A stretch of DNA of 64,000 nt from Cordia subcordata (taxonomy: Eukaryota; Streptophyta; Magnoliopsida; Boraginales; Cordiaceae), in contig JAPTOF010000001.1 in the NCBI GenBank assembly GCA_028554755.1, positions 32,817,501 to 32,881,500 of the forward strand. The letters are read 5' to 3'. Below the pieces are notes generated by a model. The model worked only from the letters and a program-made list of their open reading frames with translations. It was not told the origin of the DNA and did not search any database. This document shows, one piece after another, positions 31,801 to 43,648 of this stretch. A program made the translations under genes and the position numbers. Each line of letters starts with the position of its first letter. Position 1 is the stretch's first letter.

Positions 31801-32189
31801 TCCCAGAATCATTTTTTTTCATCTCTTATACTTTTTAGTATCTCCCCTTTCTTGAGAAAAAAGTAAACAAAGAAACTAAATAGTTAATTGTTGAGCACAC
31901 GAAAGACAAACTCTGAAATTTACAAACTAAACAAGTAAATAAACAATCCAGTCTTGAATAAACAAGAAAAATAAGTTGTTGAGCACACGAAATAAAGAGA
32001 AAGGAAAGTTTAGAAATTTCCCACTAAAGAATATGACTTGGGAGACGAGAGATATTTCCAAATCTACCAGTCACTTTTTAGTTTTCTCTAACTAAGATAA
32101 GATTGTGTTATCGCCTTGGTTGTGGTAGTGCTTATACTGTGCATCCTATAGGCACTATACTCTTCATAGTGCTTAAACTAGTACCTGTA
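31801..32189. other. Unassigned AT-rich interval
   Basis: Contains two copies of GTTGAGCACACGAAA (~31890 and ~31978) but no ORF or known repeat that I can identify. It may be the rest of the copia D LTR. Confidence 0.3.
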
Positions 32190-32343
32190 TTCATGTATGT
32201 GTATATGTATGTGTGTATATGTATATATGTATACATATACATATATATACATGTATATATATATATTTATATATATATATATGTATATGTATATGTCTGT
32301 GTGTATTTATATATACATCTATACATATATATACACATATATA
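32190..32343. repeat. TA/TATG/CATA microsatellite
   Basis: A run of TATG, TATA and TACA units covers ~150 bp. Frames through it translate to Tyr/Ile/Cys repeats and are not genes. Copia G is inserted at its right edge, and TA-rich sequence resumes at 35408. Confidence 0.9.
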
Positions 32344-32734
32344 TGTTGGGAAAGCATGGTGTAAACGAGACAAAATAAACGAGAAATTCAAGACACACAA
32401 TTACGTGGTTTAGCCTACGCTTACTCCGTGGGCAAAATGAGTACTTTATTAAGACAAAGTTGATAATAAATACAAGATGGACTCTCGTTCTAGATCTAAT
32501 CACTCTCTGCTAAGTGCTTCACATCTCTCTTTTCTCTCTCACGTGTATTATAATAGGCTAAGCACCTATCTATAGGACACAGTGACAACATAATATAATA
32601 GCTACAATTATAAAGTACAAATAAGGCAGAACTAGGAAAGGGTTTTCTAAACTTGTTTTAGGTCTACTTAGCCATCAAGAAACTTTGGTTCTAAGCAATC
32701 TTGGTTCTTAAGCAATACGAGCCATAACCCAATG
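32344..32734 (-). repeat. Copia G 3' LTR
   Basis: 391 bp beginning TGTTGGGAAAGCATGG, aligned with 35013-35407. The inner edge reads CCAATG where CA is expected, followed on the minus strand by a purine tract (AAGATGAAGATT). Confidence 0.8.
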
Positions 32735-32744
32735 AATCTTCATC

Positions 32745-34520
32745 TTGGACTATATTCACTCCCTATCAATCAACCAAAAGTCTCCTCTTTTTTGCCACCT
32801 AGCCCTCACTGAGGCTCACCACTTCGCATTGCCTACACAGGCAGTGTCTTGCAACCATTTAAGCGACCTCTTCACTGCCTTCCAACGTCCTCATAGCACT
32901 GCATCCCTGCTACCCACGTTGCTTGCAAGTGAAACACGTCAAGTGTCAATCATAGCATCCTTAGCCTGATGTTAACACCAGTCGACTCGGGAACATCGCA
33001 CGCATGCTCCACCTTGTCCTTAGATCCATGAAAAGACTCCATCTCTTCAGTCACATTGCTTCTCAACTAAGTCACCCTTAGACCATTAACCTCCCTATTG
33101 AACCCTTGCTCATGCACACTCACTACTATAGCATTCAAAGCATAAGCCTCCTCACATGTTCCATTTTTTAAGGATTCTTCATCATGTCTACACAGCTCAG
33201 TAACAACATCGTACTGCACACTTCGAGATACACACTCAGCTAGTATCTTCTTTTAGACTGAACCTCTATTGCCATCCTCTAAATTCCTCAGAGTATCACC
33301 ACACAGCTCTGCCTACTCAATGGCATCGTTCTGTTGACTTTTACTCCAACAACCTTGACCGTACAACTATCAAGAACACAAAGACTATCTATCAAAAACC
33401 TTCTCAAGAGTAACCAGTAACCTCTATGCTCTTTGAGGACTCCATTCTTGCAATGAAACTTGCATTTGCAAGAATCTAACCACTCAAGAGAAATCAAGTT
33501 CTTCTTCAACTTAGGGACATGACAACACTAGAAAGGTCTGATAATGCCATCAAACATCTTCATCTTCACGATGCCAGTTCCAGCCACCTCCAACGTGAGG
33601 TTATTCCTAAGATAGACTTTTCTACTCTTTCTGGAATAAGTAGAAAACCAATCTCTCTTAGGACACATGTGAAACATAGCATTAGAATCAATAATCCATT
33701 GATCTTGCCATTGTTCTGTAGTGATAGAAAAGACATCTCCAGTACCATCAGAACTCTCATCCTTCGCATCGTCCACCATGTTCGTTGATTCCTACTTATC
33801 TCTCTTTGGGCAAAGGTGCTTAACATGACCTCGTTCCTTGCACTTAAAACTTATCACATCTTTTACTCTCGGTTTTGACTTCTTCCAAGATCGTCTTTTC
33901 TTGTGTTTCACTGTTTTACACTAATCCCTCTCCCTAAACCTCCACTCTGTTTCTCGGAAAGTGTTTCTTCAAATCTTTAAACTTTAATGTGAACAGACAT
34001 CATCCAAGCTGATCTTGCCATGGCCATACAACAGAGTGTCTACAAAGTTATCATATAAGGGCGGTAGAGAACACACCAAAAGAAGGGCAAGATCTTTCAA
34101 ATCAATCGTCACTCCTATTTTCTCCAACTCCATCACAACGGAATTAAACTCATCAAGGTGTTCTTTTACGGGCGTACTCCCCTTTATCTTAAGGGTATAC
34201 AATCTCTTCTTGAGATGGAAGTGATTTCTCAGTGACTTAAATGCATAGAGATCTATCATAGCCTTCCAGGCCTCAGCTGTTGTTTCGTTATCATCTATCT
34301 CAATCAATACATCATTAGAAATGCTCAAGTGTATTGCACTTATAGCCCTTTTCTTTAATTCCTCCTTTTCCTCTGATTTCAGTTCCTCTTTGATCTTCCT
34401 TTCAAGCACTTTTCAAAGTCCTTGCATGACTATGCAAGCCTTAAAATTGATCATCTAGACATTAACACTGCCCTTACCATTGAATTTCTCAATCTTGAAC
34501 TTTGTCAAAGTTGAATTCAT
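32745..34520 (-). pseudogene. Copia G gag-protease-linker polyprotein, broken
   Basis: Gag opens at ATG 34520 (MNSTLTKFKIEKFNGKG) and is best kept at 33984-34409 (AISAIHLSISNDVLIEI, EHLDEFNSVVMELEKIGV, LYGHGKISLDDV). The zinc knuckle near 33830 reads FKCKERGHVKHLC (Phe for the first Cys). Protease (WIIDSNAMFHMC, ~33705) has DSN where DSG is normal. Pre-integrase KKNLISLEWLD (~33500) leads into the same junction as copia F and a linker-like tail (EEAYALNAIVVSVHEQG, then EEMESF) down to ~32760. Stops and frameshifts are frequent. Confidence 0.8.
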
Positions 34521-34614
34521 CTTTATCTCTATCAAAGCACAGAACTTGAAACCAAATTCAGTCAAAATGACCGTAAAAATGAACTCAGCACGCCGAAAAA
34601 CCCTATGATACCTC

Positions 34615-34835
34615 TTTGGTCAACTCTAGTCGACTTGGTCAAACATCAAAAAACTCGATCAAAGTTGGCGATACCCAAAATGCATACTTTGGAGTAGAAT
34701 TTTGCAAGACGAAGCGCAAAAACGGACTCAGCATGTCAAAAAGCTTTGGGATAGGTCCACTTTAGTCAAACTTGGTCAAAGGTCAACAATCAAAGTCAAA
34801 GTTTGTTTGACTTTGGTCAAACGTGGTCAAACCTG
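34615..34835 (-). promoter_or_regulatory. TTGAC cluster in copia G leader
   Basis: Nine TTGAC motifs, eight of them sense on the element's minus strand, lie between the primer-binding site and gag. This matches copias E, F and H. Confidence 0.6.
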
Positions 34836-35012
34836 TCACAGCAGCTTCCACGTATGCATTACACCAAATTTGCCATTCGTTCACGTTTTTTTGTGCTCTT
34901 ATACATCTAAATTTTTGCGAGAATTCCACGAACCATAAAACAATTTCCGTGTGTTTTTTACGTAGACCTACAACGACGACACCTAACTCGTAACCAAGCT
35001 TTGATACCAATT

Positions 35013-35407
35013 TGTTAGGAAAAACATGGTGTAAACGAGACGAAATAAATGAGAAATTCAAGACACACAATTATGTGGTTTTGCCTACACCTACTCCATG
35101 GGTAAAAGGAGAATTTTATTAAGACAAGGTCAATAATGAACACAAGATGGACTCTTCCTCTAGCTCTAATCACTCTCTGCTAACTGCTTCATGTCTCTCT
35201 TTTCTCCCTCACACGTCTTACAATAGGCTAGACACCTATTTATAGGACACAAAGACAATACAATATAGCAGCTACAATTATGGTAGAGTATAAATAAGGT
35301 AGAACTAGAAAAAGGTTTCCTAAACTTGTTTCAGGTCTACTTAGCCATCAAGAAACTTGGCTTCCAAGCAATCTTGGTTCCCAAGCAATATGGGCCATAA
35401 CCCAGTA
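35013..35407 (-). repeat. Copia G 5' LTR
   Basis: 395 bp beginning TGTTAGGAAAAACATGG; the minus strand carries GTCCTATAAATAGGTG near 35231-35250, a TATA box homologous to that of copia F. Confidence 0.8.
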
Positions 35408-36649
35408 ATATGTATAAAAATATATATGTTCACTATTATTATCTTACATATTCACAAGTAAATGTTACAACTATTACATTATTTGTCTATGTTATATATT
35501 TACCAGTAAATTTTATAGTTTAAACGTTCACAAATCTTACATTATTTGTGCACAATTTTACATTATATGTTTACAAGTCTAAAATATCAAAATAGTATTC
35601 TATATGCTGACAAGGATTAGATTGTACTTTCACAAAATAATAATTATTTGTTTAGTGTATCCGATGAGAGAATAAAGAAGCTTGATTTAGGCAAAACATG
35701 AAACAATTTATCTATATTACTTTCCTCTAGTGTGGCATTAGCCTTGGGATCATATAACTTCTCTCCAATTTCTTGAATACCTTTACATCATCTTCAAATA
35801 TTTGTTTTTAAAAAAAGAAAGTAATAACAAAAAGAAATGGTAAAGGAGCATTTGTCCTATATGTGCAAACCAAAATTGGGTAGATCAGAGTATAGCATAA
35901 ACCTAAAAGGATGAAAGAGATCCATTCAGGAATAATAGAATACCATCGTGATTTGCATTGGATCCTATAATTCCATCCACAACTACTGAATCATTTAGAA
36001 CCTAAAAAAGTCATTTATCCAGACAACATAGCAACAACAACAACAAATATGTGTGTATGTATTTTTACAAATCTTGAAGATCAATTAAAAGAGAGTAAAA
36101 AGAGAAAAATAGACTGAAGAGAGCATTTAATAGATCTTGAGGATTATGAAAGAAAGGGGAAAGAGGAAGAGATAAGGAAAAAGCATGATAAGGAAGAATC
36201 GGAAAACTAATATGTTGTGTACGTGTGTACATATGTATATATATACGTACGTACGTATGTATAGAAGACTGTGATCATGCGTTAGGAGGAGCAGATAACT
36301 CCTATTGTGCAAACTAAGGTGGAAGCATGGTAAAATTGTGTAGTCTTGGAGTTTTATGGAATTATTAGTCAAACTATATGCAATTAGTTGGATAAAGAAA
36401 GATGTAATAAAGCATGTATTATTAGACATTCTTTTAGTATGGACAAGCATAAAACTTTTTCTCATGGAAAATATGTGGATATAACAAGATATTAAACTTT
36501 TTATATGAAAAAAGATGAATAAGAATGAAAATTAACATACATAGCAATAATCCAAGATACGCATTGTTGCCCAAACAATGAATCCAAGAGTGAATTAGAT
36601 TAATGGCACAAATAACCAATAAAAACAAGCTATCACATACAAGATATAG
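35408..36649. other. AT-rich intergenic sequence
   Basis: No gene seen. It continues the TA-rich sequence broken by copia G and includes a TATG/TACG microsatellite near 36222-36262. Confidence 0.5.
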
Positions 36650-36685
36650 ATATAATACTTGAAATGTAATGGGTTTGATAAGAAG

Positions 36686-36863
36686 ATCAAATGCAGCAAT
36701 TTAGAGTGGTTCGAATCCCCGAGGGCCTAGTCCACTACCTAAGGTTCTCCCTTAGGGTTTCAAGTGCTTCATTAATCAAATGCAGCGATTTAGAGTGGTT
36801 CGAATCCCCGAGGGCCTAGTCCACTACCTAAGGTTCTCCCTTAGGGTTTCAAGTGCTTCATTA
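36686..36863. repeat. 89-bp tandem duplication
   Basis: Two adjacent 89-bp units (36686-36774 and 36775-36863) differ at one base (GCAATTTAG against GCGATTTAG). Each contains GGTTCGAATCCCCGAGG. Confidence 0.95.
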
Positions 36864-37732
36864 GTGAATCGACTTCTTGGTTCGTATGTTGTATAAGCGT
36901 AGAACAACAATCACAACTCTTTCTTCACCACAAGGATCACAAGTAAATGCCCTTTACTTAACAGTTTCAACCCTTCACTTTTGATAAGAATGCTTCTCAC
37001 ACTGTAATCTACCCAAGAGCAAAGGACACACCCAATGTAATAGTGAAGTGTTTTGATTACAAGACTCTTAGTGAGCAAGAATACAAGAAGTGTTTACACT
37101 TTCCTATATTTCTCTAAGTAGGTAGGCAATTTATGAGCTCAAATAACCTGATCAATGAATGTTAATTATATGCAATCAATGAAGGATAGAAAAAAATGAA
37201 ATAGGATTGTGAGAGAGAGAGCTTTGAATGCTAATAGCTTGTAAAGAATGTTGTGATCAAGTTGTATTCTGAGTTGGGGATGACAGAGGTATTTATAAAG
37301 CCAAAAAGCAAAGTCTCCAACGGTCATATTTTAAAAACAATAAAAAGCATCTACCGATTCATCTTATCGGTCAGTCGATGCCCCAAACAGTACAAATCGG
37401 AGCTCACTAACTATTGTGGTTGGCCATGTCGGTCAGCCGGTGCCATAGCCGGTACAAAGAAATTTTAAGAATTGAAGGAAGGGGTTCAGGGTTGGGCACC
37501 CTTGACTAGTACCTACCGGAGGCCTACTAGTGAGCTAGTATGCTCAGTTGGTACCAACAAAAAGTGTAGAAAAAGCTAAAAAAGGCTGCACCACTTTTTG
37601 AAAAAGTTTACTTTCTAGCTAAAAGTAGGTATGCACGTTTTTTGCGGTCATTTTGGAAGCTCAATGCAATACCAAATACTCAAACTTCAACTCATAATAA
37701 ATGCAATCTATCTACTACACTCAAAGCATTAA

Positions 37733-37958
37733 GGGCTCGTTTGGATTGGCTTTTTTCAAAAGCGCTTTTTTTAACAACTTTTGAAAAACAGCTTTTTTGG
37801 ATAAGCTGAAAATTCTGGCTTCTAAAAAAACTGTATTTGAGCTTTTTTCAGAGTTTCAGTTTTTTTGGAAGCCAAATCAAATAGTTATTGCAAATTTAAT
37901 GTGACTTTTTCAGGAAAAAAGTATTTTTTCCTGAAAAAAAGCCAATCCAAACAGGCCC
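37733..37958. mobile_element. MITE-2, related to MITE-1, 226 bp
   Basis: Terminal inverted repeats GGGCTCGTTTGGATTGGC at the left and, reversed, GGGCCTGTTTGGATTGGC at the right enclose an AT-rich interior with internal inverted repeats (TTTTTTCAGGAAAAAAG-type). The flanks TAA and CAA differ by one base, so the 3-bp duplication is imperfect. The ends match those of MITE-1 (17626-17817). Confidence 0.75.
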
Positions 37959-38159
37959 CAAATGTAGCACAAAAACTCCACTTAACTTCAAGATTTTTGC
38001 AAGAATTTGGTTTGAAAAGCTTACAAAGACATACACATGCATCGATATGTCCTTTCCCAAGGTATATAACTTGGCATACACTCAAGTACCTATAATACAA
38101 AGCTATATACTTAGTCAAATAGAATTTTTACTACAGAAATATGGTGAAAATGCAACAAG

Positions 38160-38222
38160 TATATACATGTACATATACTTACACACACACACACATATAT
38201 ATATATATATGTACTTATGTAC
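38160..38222. repeat. CA/TA microsatellite
   Basis: A short (CA)n run followed by a (TA)n run inside the probable solo LTR. Confidence 0.85.
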
Positions 38223-38756
38223 TTAATGTAAGAAGTAATGTAGAGCATGTTCAAACTTATATAGGCCATATCTAGGCCAATTTACTTGCTTTCTCTGCAG
38301 GAAATATGAGGATATAAGCTTTATACAAATGTATCTAACATGCAAACACTATTACATGACTTAAGCTTATAGAATCGAAGAAAGGCTAATTCAAAAATTG
38401 AATTTAACTTAGAAAATTTGTAGAGAGCAAAGAACTTGCTTTTGATAAAGTCATTTTATAAAGAACAAGTGATTTGGCAAGACACAATAGAGAAAAATGC
38501 AAGTGAAGTATGCAAATGTAAATGCAATGAGTACTTGAGCTCATAATAAGACTATCTCCAAAGATCAATTTAACAGAGTGAACCAACCATGCTCTTCAAT
38601 ATGTCTTCCATAACTTCAAGCTTCAAAGTCTTCATTTGGCTCCAATGTTTTGTAATTTATCATCCAAGCGAGCTATAAGCAATATATGCTCAAAGAAACC
38701 AATTTATGACATAATAATGACATCATCAAAACTTAATTATAGTAATAATTCCAACA

Positions 38757-40147
38757 AGCATAATCTTTGAAAACCCCTAGGGCCTATTGGGAATGACTCA
38801 TAAAAAATGTTTTTTCATATAACTTTAATAAAGAACTTTTTAAAAGCTTAAAATTGTATCCTAAGACATGAATATTAGCACTACATGTTATTATTGTCGT
38901 ATGCAACCACGTCTCGTTACAAATTAATTCCAAAGAAAGAGGGTTCGTTACTTTTTGATGCTGAAAAGCTTAACCAATCCAAGATCATGTTTAATCAATA
39001 AGGTCACAAATTTTTGGTATAGTGATACACTCTAATAATATAAATCAATTAAGTATTAAATGGTATTTATAATGAGAGAGTATAAATTCACTCTTAAAAT
39101 TTTGATTCCAATAAATTGTTAGACCCTTAGGCGTGAGGTTACAGATCTTGCCTATTCACCTTAACCAATTATCAAGTTTAGGGTGACACCAGTGTGGTAC
39201 TGGTGAAAAGGACTCCAACGTTAAAGCAGTAATGAGATCAATCAAGTTGAGCAAAGAAAGATCTGCATGAAAGCTTAATGTTTCAAGACTGTACACTTTG
39301 CCTATGGAACAAGTTAGTATCTATAGATTCTTAGGGATAAAATTTGGATAGAATTTGTCCCTATAACAGTTATACAGGTGGTAGAATTCCAATTGAATCA
39401 GCTGGCCAGGGTTATATTATGAGATAAATTCTTGGCCAGTTAGGACAATTCCCAAAGTTCTCGGGCCCACAATTAATGGAATCAAAGCCCATAGGAAGAG
39501 ACCTAGCAACCCAACTAAGTCGACGCCCTCTTCGGGTAAGATGGTGCTTAAGACCCAAAAGCACAGGTTGTGGCAGGTTGACCCATATCAACAGTCTTCT
39601 TAGTTTTATTAAGTTGTGGAGCGAGGTGGATGAAACTAACTCCTTTGCCAACCTTGACTCAAGTTCCTTTATTTGTTAGAGAAAACCTTGACTAGCAGTT
39701 GAAGGGTGTGATCTAATCACGTATTTCTCACACTTATTTCTAGACAAGATGTGACGGTTAGGCTTCTTTAGAGTGGCAAGCTAGAGTTGGTCTAATGACC
39801 GTTGGCTTACCAGTGCCTATAAGTGTGCGAGCTTCAAGCTCATTTATCTCATTTGCAAAATTTCATACTTTAAAAGCTAGGAGCATTTTACTTTAAATAG
39901 CCAGTTTTCTTCCTTTAAATTTTCCTTCTTTCCACTGACTTTCGTCTTTTCCCAAGCTACGCCTCTAACCCTTTACTTTTTTAGCTTCTTGACCCGACCT
40001 CCATTTACCAACATGTCTTCCCTATCCAACTCTTAAAACTGTGATGTCCATTTCTATGGGGATGTGGTAGAAAGCATAAGCTCGACTAGACCTCAGAACT
40101 TGTCCGGTTGAGTTTAGCCCATTTGCTTTGTCAGGCTAAGTTTCAGT
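38757..40147. other. Unassigned sequence, possibly old retroelement
   Basis: No ORF with a recognisable domain. A TGTTAGACCCTTAGG string at 39118 could be an LTR start, but no second copy or partner end is visible. The last five bases before copia-free gypsy I are its target-site duplication. Confidence 0.3.
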
Positions 40148-40152
40148 AGAAG
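40148..40152. repeat. Target-site duplication of gypsy I, left
   Basis: AGAAG directly before the left LTR, identical to 44322-44326 after the right LTR. Confidence 0.9.
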
Positions 40153-40843
40153 TGACACCAGAAAGAATGGAGAACTAGGAGAAAACACAAGGCACCCATT
40201 CAATAGAACACCACTCTTCACTCAAAGGAATTTGCCACTTGTCACTTAAAGGAATCTGCCCAAGAGTTAAGAGTAGAATTTAGAAGGAAAATAATAAGCA
40301 AAAGGCTCAAAACAGAGTGTTTTTCTATTTCAATTATTTGCCCAAAGATTTGATGAGATGGCCTTTTAAAGACAATGCTTGGAACAATCCCCCAAGCTTA
40401 GGCAGACTAGAGCAATAAATGCTTCACTTCTATCATTACTTAAGAAATAAAAAATAAAGAAACTTGCTAGGAAATAACAAGAAAACTAATTGCTTAACAA
40501 TACCCAAGGAATATAGGTGAAAAGATCAAGTAAAAGAATGAAAAGAAAGTTGGAAATTCACTTCTCTTCGTACCTTACTGCAGGAAATTCAAATCTGATA
40601 GTCCGCAGTAAAATGGCCATAACTCCTTGGAGGAATATTATTTTTGGGCACTGATTTTTGGTTGGAAACTAGAGTTCTATGCTTTCCAATGGTATATGTC
40701 ACACTTTCCAATTCTTTCCCAATCAAAGTAGTTTATTCTGATTAATTGACCCAAAAATCATCTCAGCAAGCAAAGTGTTAAACTTTGTTGGTGTTTCTTT
40801 TGCTTTACCATTTTCGAGTTCCCCTTGCAATATCTCGATGTCA
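40153..40843 (-). repeat. Gypsy I 3' LTR
   Basis: 691 bp from TGACACCAGAAAG to CTCGATGTCA; aligned with 43649-44321. Confidence 0.9.
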
Positions 40844-40848
40844 TTCTG

Positions 40849-41800
40849 CTATGGTTGGAAAGCACTCGTCCTCGAGTGTTTTTCATCTTCAATGAACAGA
40901 GAAACGTCTAACAAATTGAAAGTTGATGAGACACCATAATCCCCAGGTTCTATTTCATATGCATTTTCACCAATCCTTTCCAACACTTTAAAAGGACCAT
41001 CGCTGTTGGCTGCAATTTTCCACGGCGACCATGAGAAAAATTTTCTTTGCACAGATCAGTGATAGGTGCAATAATATTGCTGAAATTTTTGTTAAATCAG
41101 AAACAGAACAAAGCCATGGAGACTTCGAATATCATGGATGGGTTTGCGAATAGGCCAAGATAAGATAGCTTCAATCTTGTTTTCATCCATCTTTATAGCC
41201 TCCGACGTAAAAACATAGCCTAAGAAAACCAGGCTTGTTGAGAAGAAATGACATTTCTTTAAATTGACATACAATTTTTGCTCCCGCAATACCTCAAACA
41301 CTTACCAACGATGTTCCAAATGGTCCTCTTGCTGGAACTAAAGATGAGAATATCATTAAAATAGACTACAACAAACTTTCCAACGAAAGGCTTGAAAACA
41401 TGATTCACAAGCCGCATAAAAGTTGAAGGCGCATTAGAAAGACCGAATGGCATAACCAACCACACATAGAAACGATCTCTTATTTTGAAGGTTGTTTTCC
41501 TTTCAACCCCACTTCGCATGCAAATTTGTTGATAACCACGTCTAAGATCAATTTTAGACCAGATTTAAAGCCATGAAGTTGATCAAGAAGATCATCAAGA
41601 CGAGGGATAAAAAAGCGGTACTTAATAGTAATTTTATTTACCGCTCTACTATCAATGCACATATGCAAAAACCACCCTTTTTTGGCAAAAGAAGGGATAG
41701 GACAGCAAATGGACTTTTACTTTCTTGAACAAGACCTTTAGTCGAAAGATCATTAACTTGCTTTTGTAACCCTTTATGCTCCTTTAGGCTCATTCTGTAA
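40849..41800 (-). pseudogene. Gypsy I RT and integrase tail, broken
   Basis: Minus-strand RT blocks: MCIDSRAVNKITIKYRF (~41660), then [20 protein letters not shown] and [14 protein letters not shown] (~41400-41510). The active-site region reads [12 protein letters not shown], with Asn replacing the first catalytic Asp of Yx[13 protein letters not shown] and FLGYVFTSEAIKMDENKI lie at ~41170-41280. Coding then switches at ~41055-41090 to the integrase tail (GPFKVLERIGENAYEIE, then GDYGVSSTFNLLDVSLF) ending at 40849. The missing catalytic Asp and the deletion make it inactive. Confidence 0.8.
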
Positions 41801-42483
41801 GCTTCCTTATTTGGAAGAGAAGCACCGGGCAGAAGATCAATGCAATGTTGAATTTCTCTTGTTGGAAAGAGTCGGGAGAAATTTCATTGGCCACCATATA
41901 ATTAAATTCTTTGAGAAGTGGCTGGACTTCCCATTGGATAGCATGTCCTTCTTCATTTTCTTCAAGGACTACCAAAACAAAAGCCTCCATGGACTCACAA
42001 ATTGCCTTGTTGACTTGAGATTTAGAAAGCAAATTGTTTCCCTCCCCTTTGAAAGTTTTAGAATACTCTCCATTTTAGATAGTCCCAAAACAATTTTTTC
42101 TCTATCTTTCATAAAAGAATAAGTGTTGTTGTAACCATCATGATGGGTCTTTCAATCATATTGACAAGGTCTCTCGAGAAAGTGACAAACATCCATTGGG
42201 ACAACATCACACCAAACTTCATCCTTATATTAGCTACCAATGAAAAATTGAACAAGACATCTTTTATTTACTTTTACCTCATTTCCCTTTCACAACCATT
42301 AAATTTTGTAGGGTTGGGGATGATCCTTCCATTTTCAGCTTTAGCTTTTCTACCATAATAGATGCCACAACATTTTCCAACTTCCTCCACCAATAATGAC
42401 ATTGCACACCTTGCCATGAGAAGTGCACCTTGTGTGGAATATATTGTTGCAAAGCCAAGCATCTTCCTCTACATGGGTTGCAT

Positions 42484-43621
42484 TTAGGCTACGACGAACC
42501 ACCAACGCTTCTCCATGATCAGCATAAGTAATTTCATCTTCTTCCTCTGAATCATAAATGCGGGCTGCATCATGAGATTCTTCTCAACTTCTGCTATTAC
42601 AAGAGTGATAATCTTGCAATTTGGACAATCTGCACCAAAGTGTTCAAAACCTTTACACTTGAAGCAAGGTTCTTGAGTATTGGATCCACTTGGTTGCACA
42701 AAACCAGTACCACCATCTTTGTTTTTAGATTTTTGTTTTGTCTCCTTTGGCATAGAAATTATTCTTGTTGAGAAGCACTCCCCTGGTTGGAGGTTCCACC
42801 ATGTGAAGTGAAATGAGCACCATCTCGATAAGCCTCTTTTTGTTGTTGTTCCACTTTAAGAGCCAATTTCCAAACATTACTATTAGTCCAATATGGTTGT
42901 AATTGGATAACATGGCGAATGTCAGTTCAAAGTCCTCCAAGAAATTGTGCAATAGATTGTTTTCCTTTTCCAGCACATCATATCTCGTCATGAGATTTAC
43001 AAATTCAACTATGTAATCCTCCATGGAAAGATCTCTTTGTTTGAAATTATGGTATTTGAGAAATGCTTCTTGTTGATAATTATCCGGCAAGAATTTTCTA
43101 TGCAACTCCCTTTTCATCTTTTCCCAAGTTTTGATTGTTCTCTTGCCATCTCGAGCTCTTTGTTTCTTAAGGTGCTCCCATAAAATGGATGCATGTTTCT
43201 TCAACTTGATGGCAATATGCTTCACCTATTGATCTTCTTGGACATCATTATATCAAAGATTCTCTCAACAGAATTGAGCCAATCTACGAATTCATCGGGG
43301 TGATTTCTTCCTTCAAAATATGGAATCTCAACTTTAAACTTACGAGATTGAACATTACCAAAGTTTCTCTGAGGTCTTTGACGAGGAAAGATTCTTCACT
43401 TGATTAATGATTACGAAGACCATGAAATGGGTTGAAATCCATTTCATCATTTGAGGAACTAGCCTCTGAAACATGATGCTCAACATCACGTTCCAAAGGG
43501 TTGAAACGTGCAAGATGTTGCGGGAGTTGTTGTACTTGTCTCCTTAGATCTTCCAACTCAGGTCTCTTTCATGAGCCAGAGGATTATCAACGTTTGGTCT
43601 ATTTCGACGGCGACCAGCCAT
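42484..43621 (-). pseudogene. Gypsy I gag, broken
   Basis: The minus frame opens at ATG 43621 (MAGRRRNRPNVDNPLAHERD), as in chromovirus gags. A retrotransposon-gag domain follows at 42725-43225 (KHASILWEHLKKQR, KTWEKMKRELHRKFLPDNY, LKYHNFKQRDLSMEDYIVEF). A zinc knuckle near 42665 reads CFKCKGFEHFGADC (CX2CX4HX4C, complete). Frameshifts lie near 43230 and 42740. Confidence 0.8.
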
Positions 43622-43648
43622 TGAGAACCAAAGCTCTGATAACCAAGT

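Larger units (their letters stand above)
32344..35407 (-). mobile_element. Copia element G, same deleted family as F
   Basis: Minus-strand copia with LTRs 32344-32734 and 35013-35407. The primer-binding site (minus TTGGTATCAAAGC, 34998-35010) is the initiator-Met type. The interior has gag, protease and the same linker tail as copia F, with integrase, RT and RNase H missing. It sits in a TA-type microsatellite, so its target-site duplication (ATATA against ATATG) cannot be judged. Confidence 0.85.
36650..38756 (-). mobile_element. Probable solo LTR (copia, SIRE-like start)
   Basis: On the minus strand the right edge reads TGTTGGAATTATTACTATAA followed by AAGTTTTGATGATGTCATTA, which is typical of the start of long copia LTRs of the SIRE kind. 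A TATA box (minus CTTTATAAATACC, 37289-37301) lies ~1.46 kb downstream, and near the left edge is the tandem block with GTGGTTCGAATCCC. No gag-pol or second LTR accompanies it, so a solo LTR is likeliest. The left boundary is uncertain. MITE-2 is inserted in it. Confidence 0.5.

Noticed and set aside
32103..32503. Overlapping Tyr/Ile/Cys-rich frames on both strands
   Set aside because: They are translations of a TA/TATG microsatellite and the adjoining LTR edge, with no domain.
36705..36725. tRNA-like GGTTCGAATCCCC string
   Set aside because: No A box, acceptor stem or cloverleaf can be folded around it; it is part of a tandem duplication in an LTR-like sequence.
38778..38870. Third MITE with GGGCCTATTGGGAATG start
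   Set aside because: Only one end resembles the MITE family; no matching inverted end or flanking TAA is visible.
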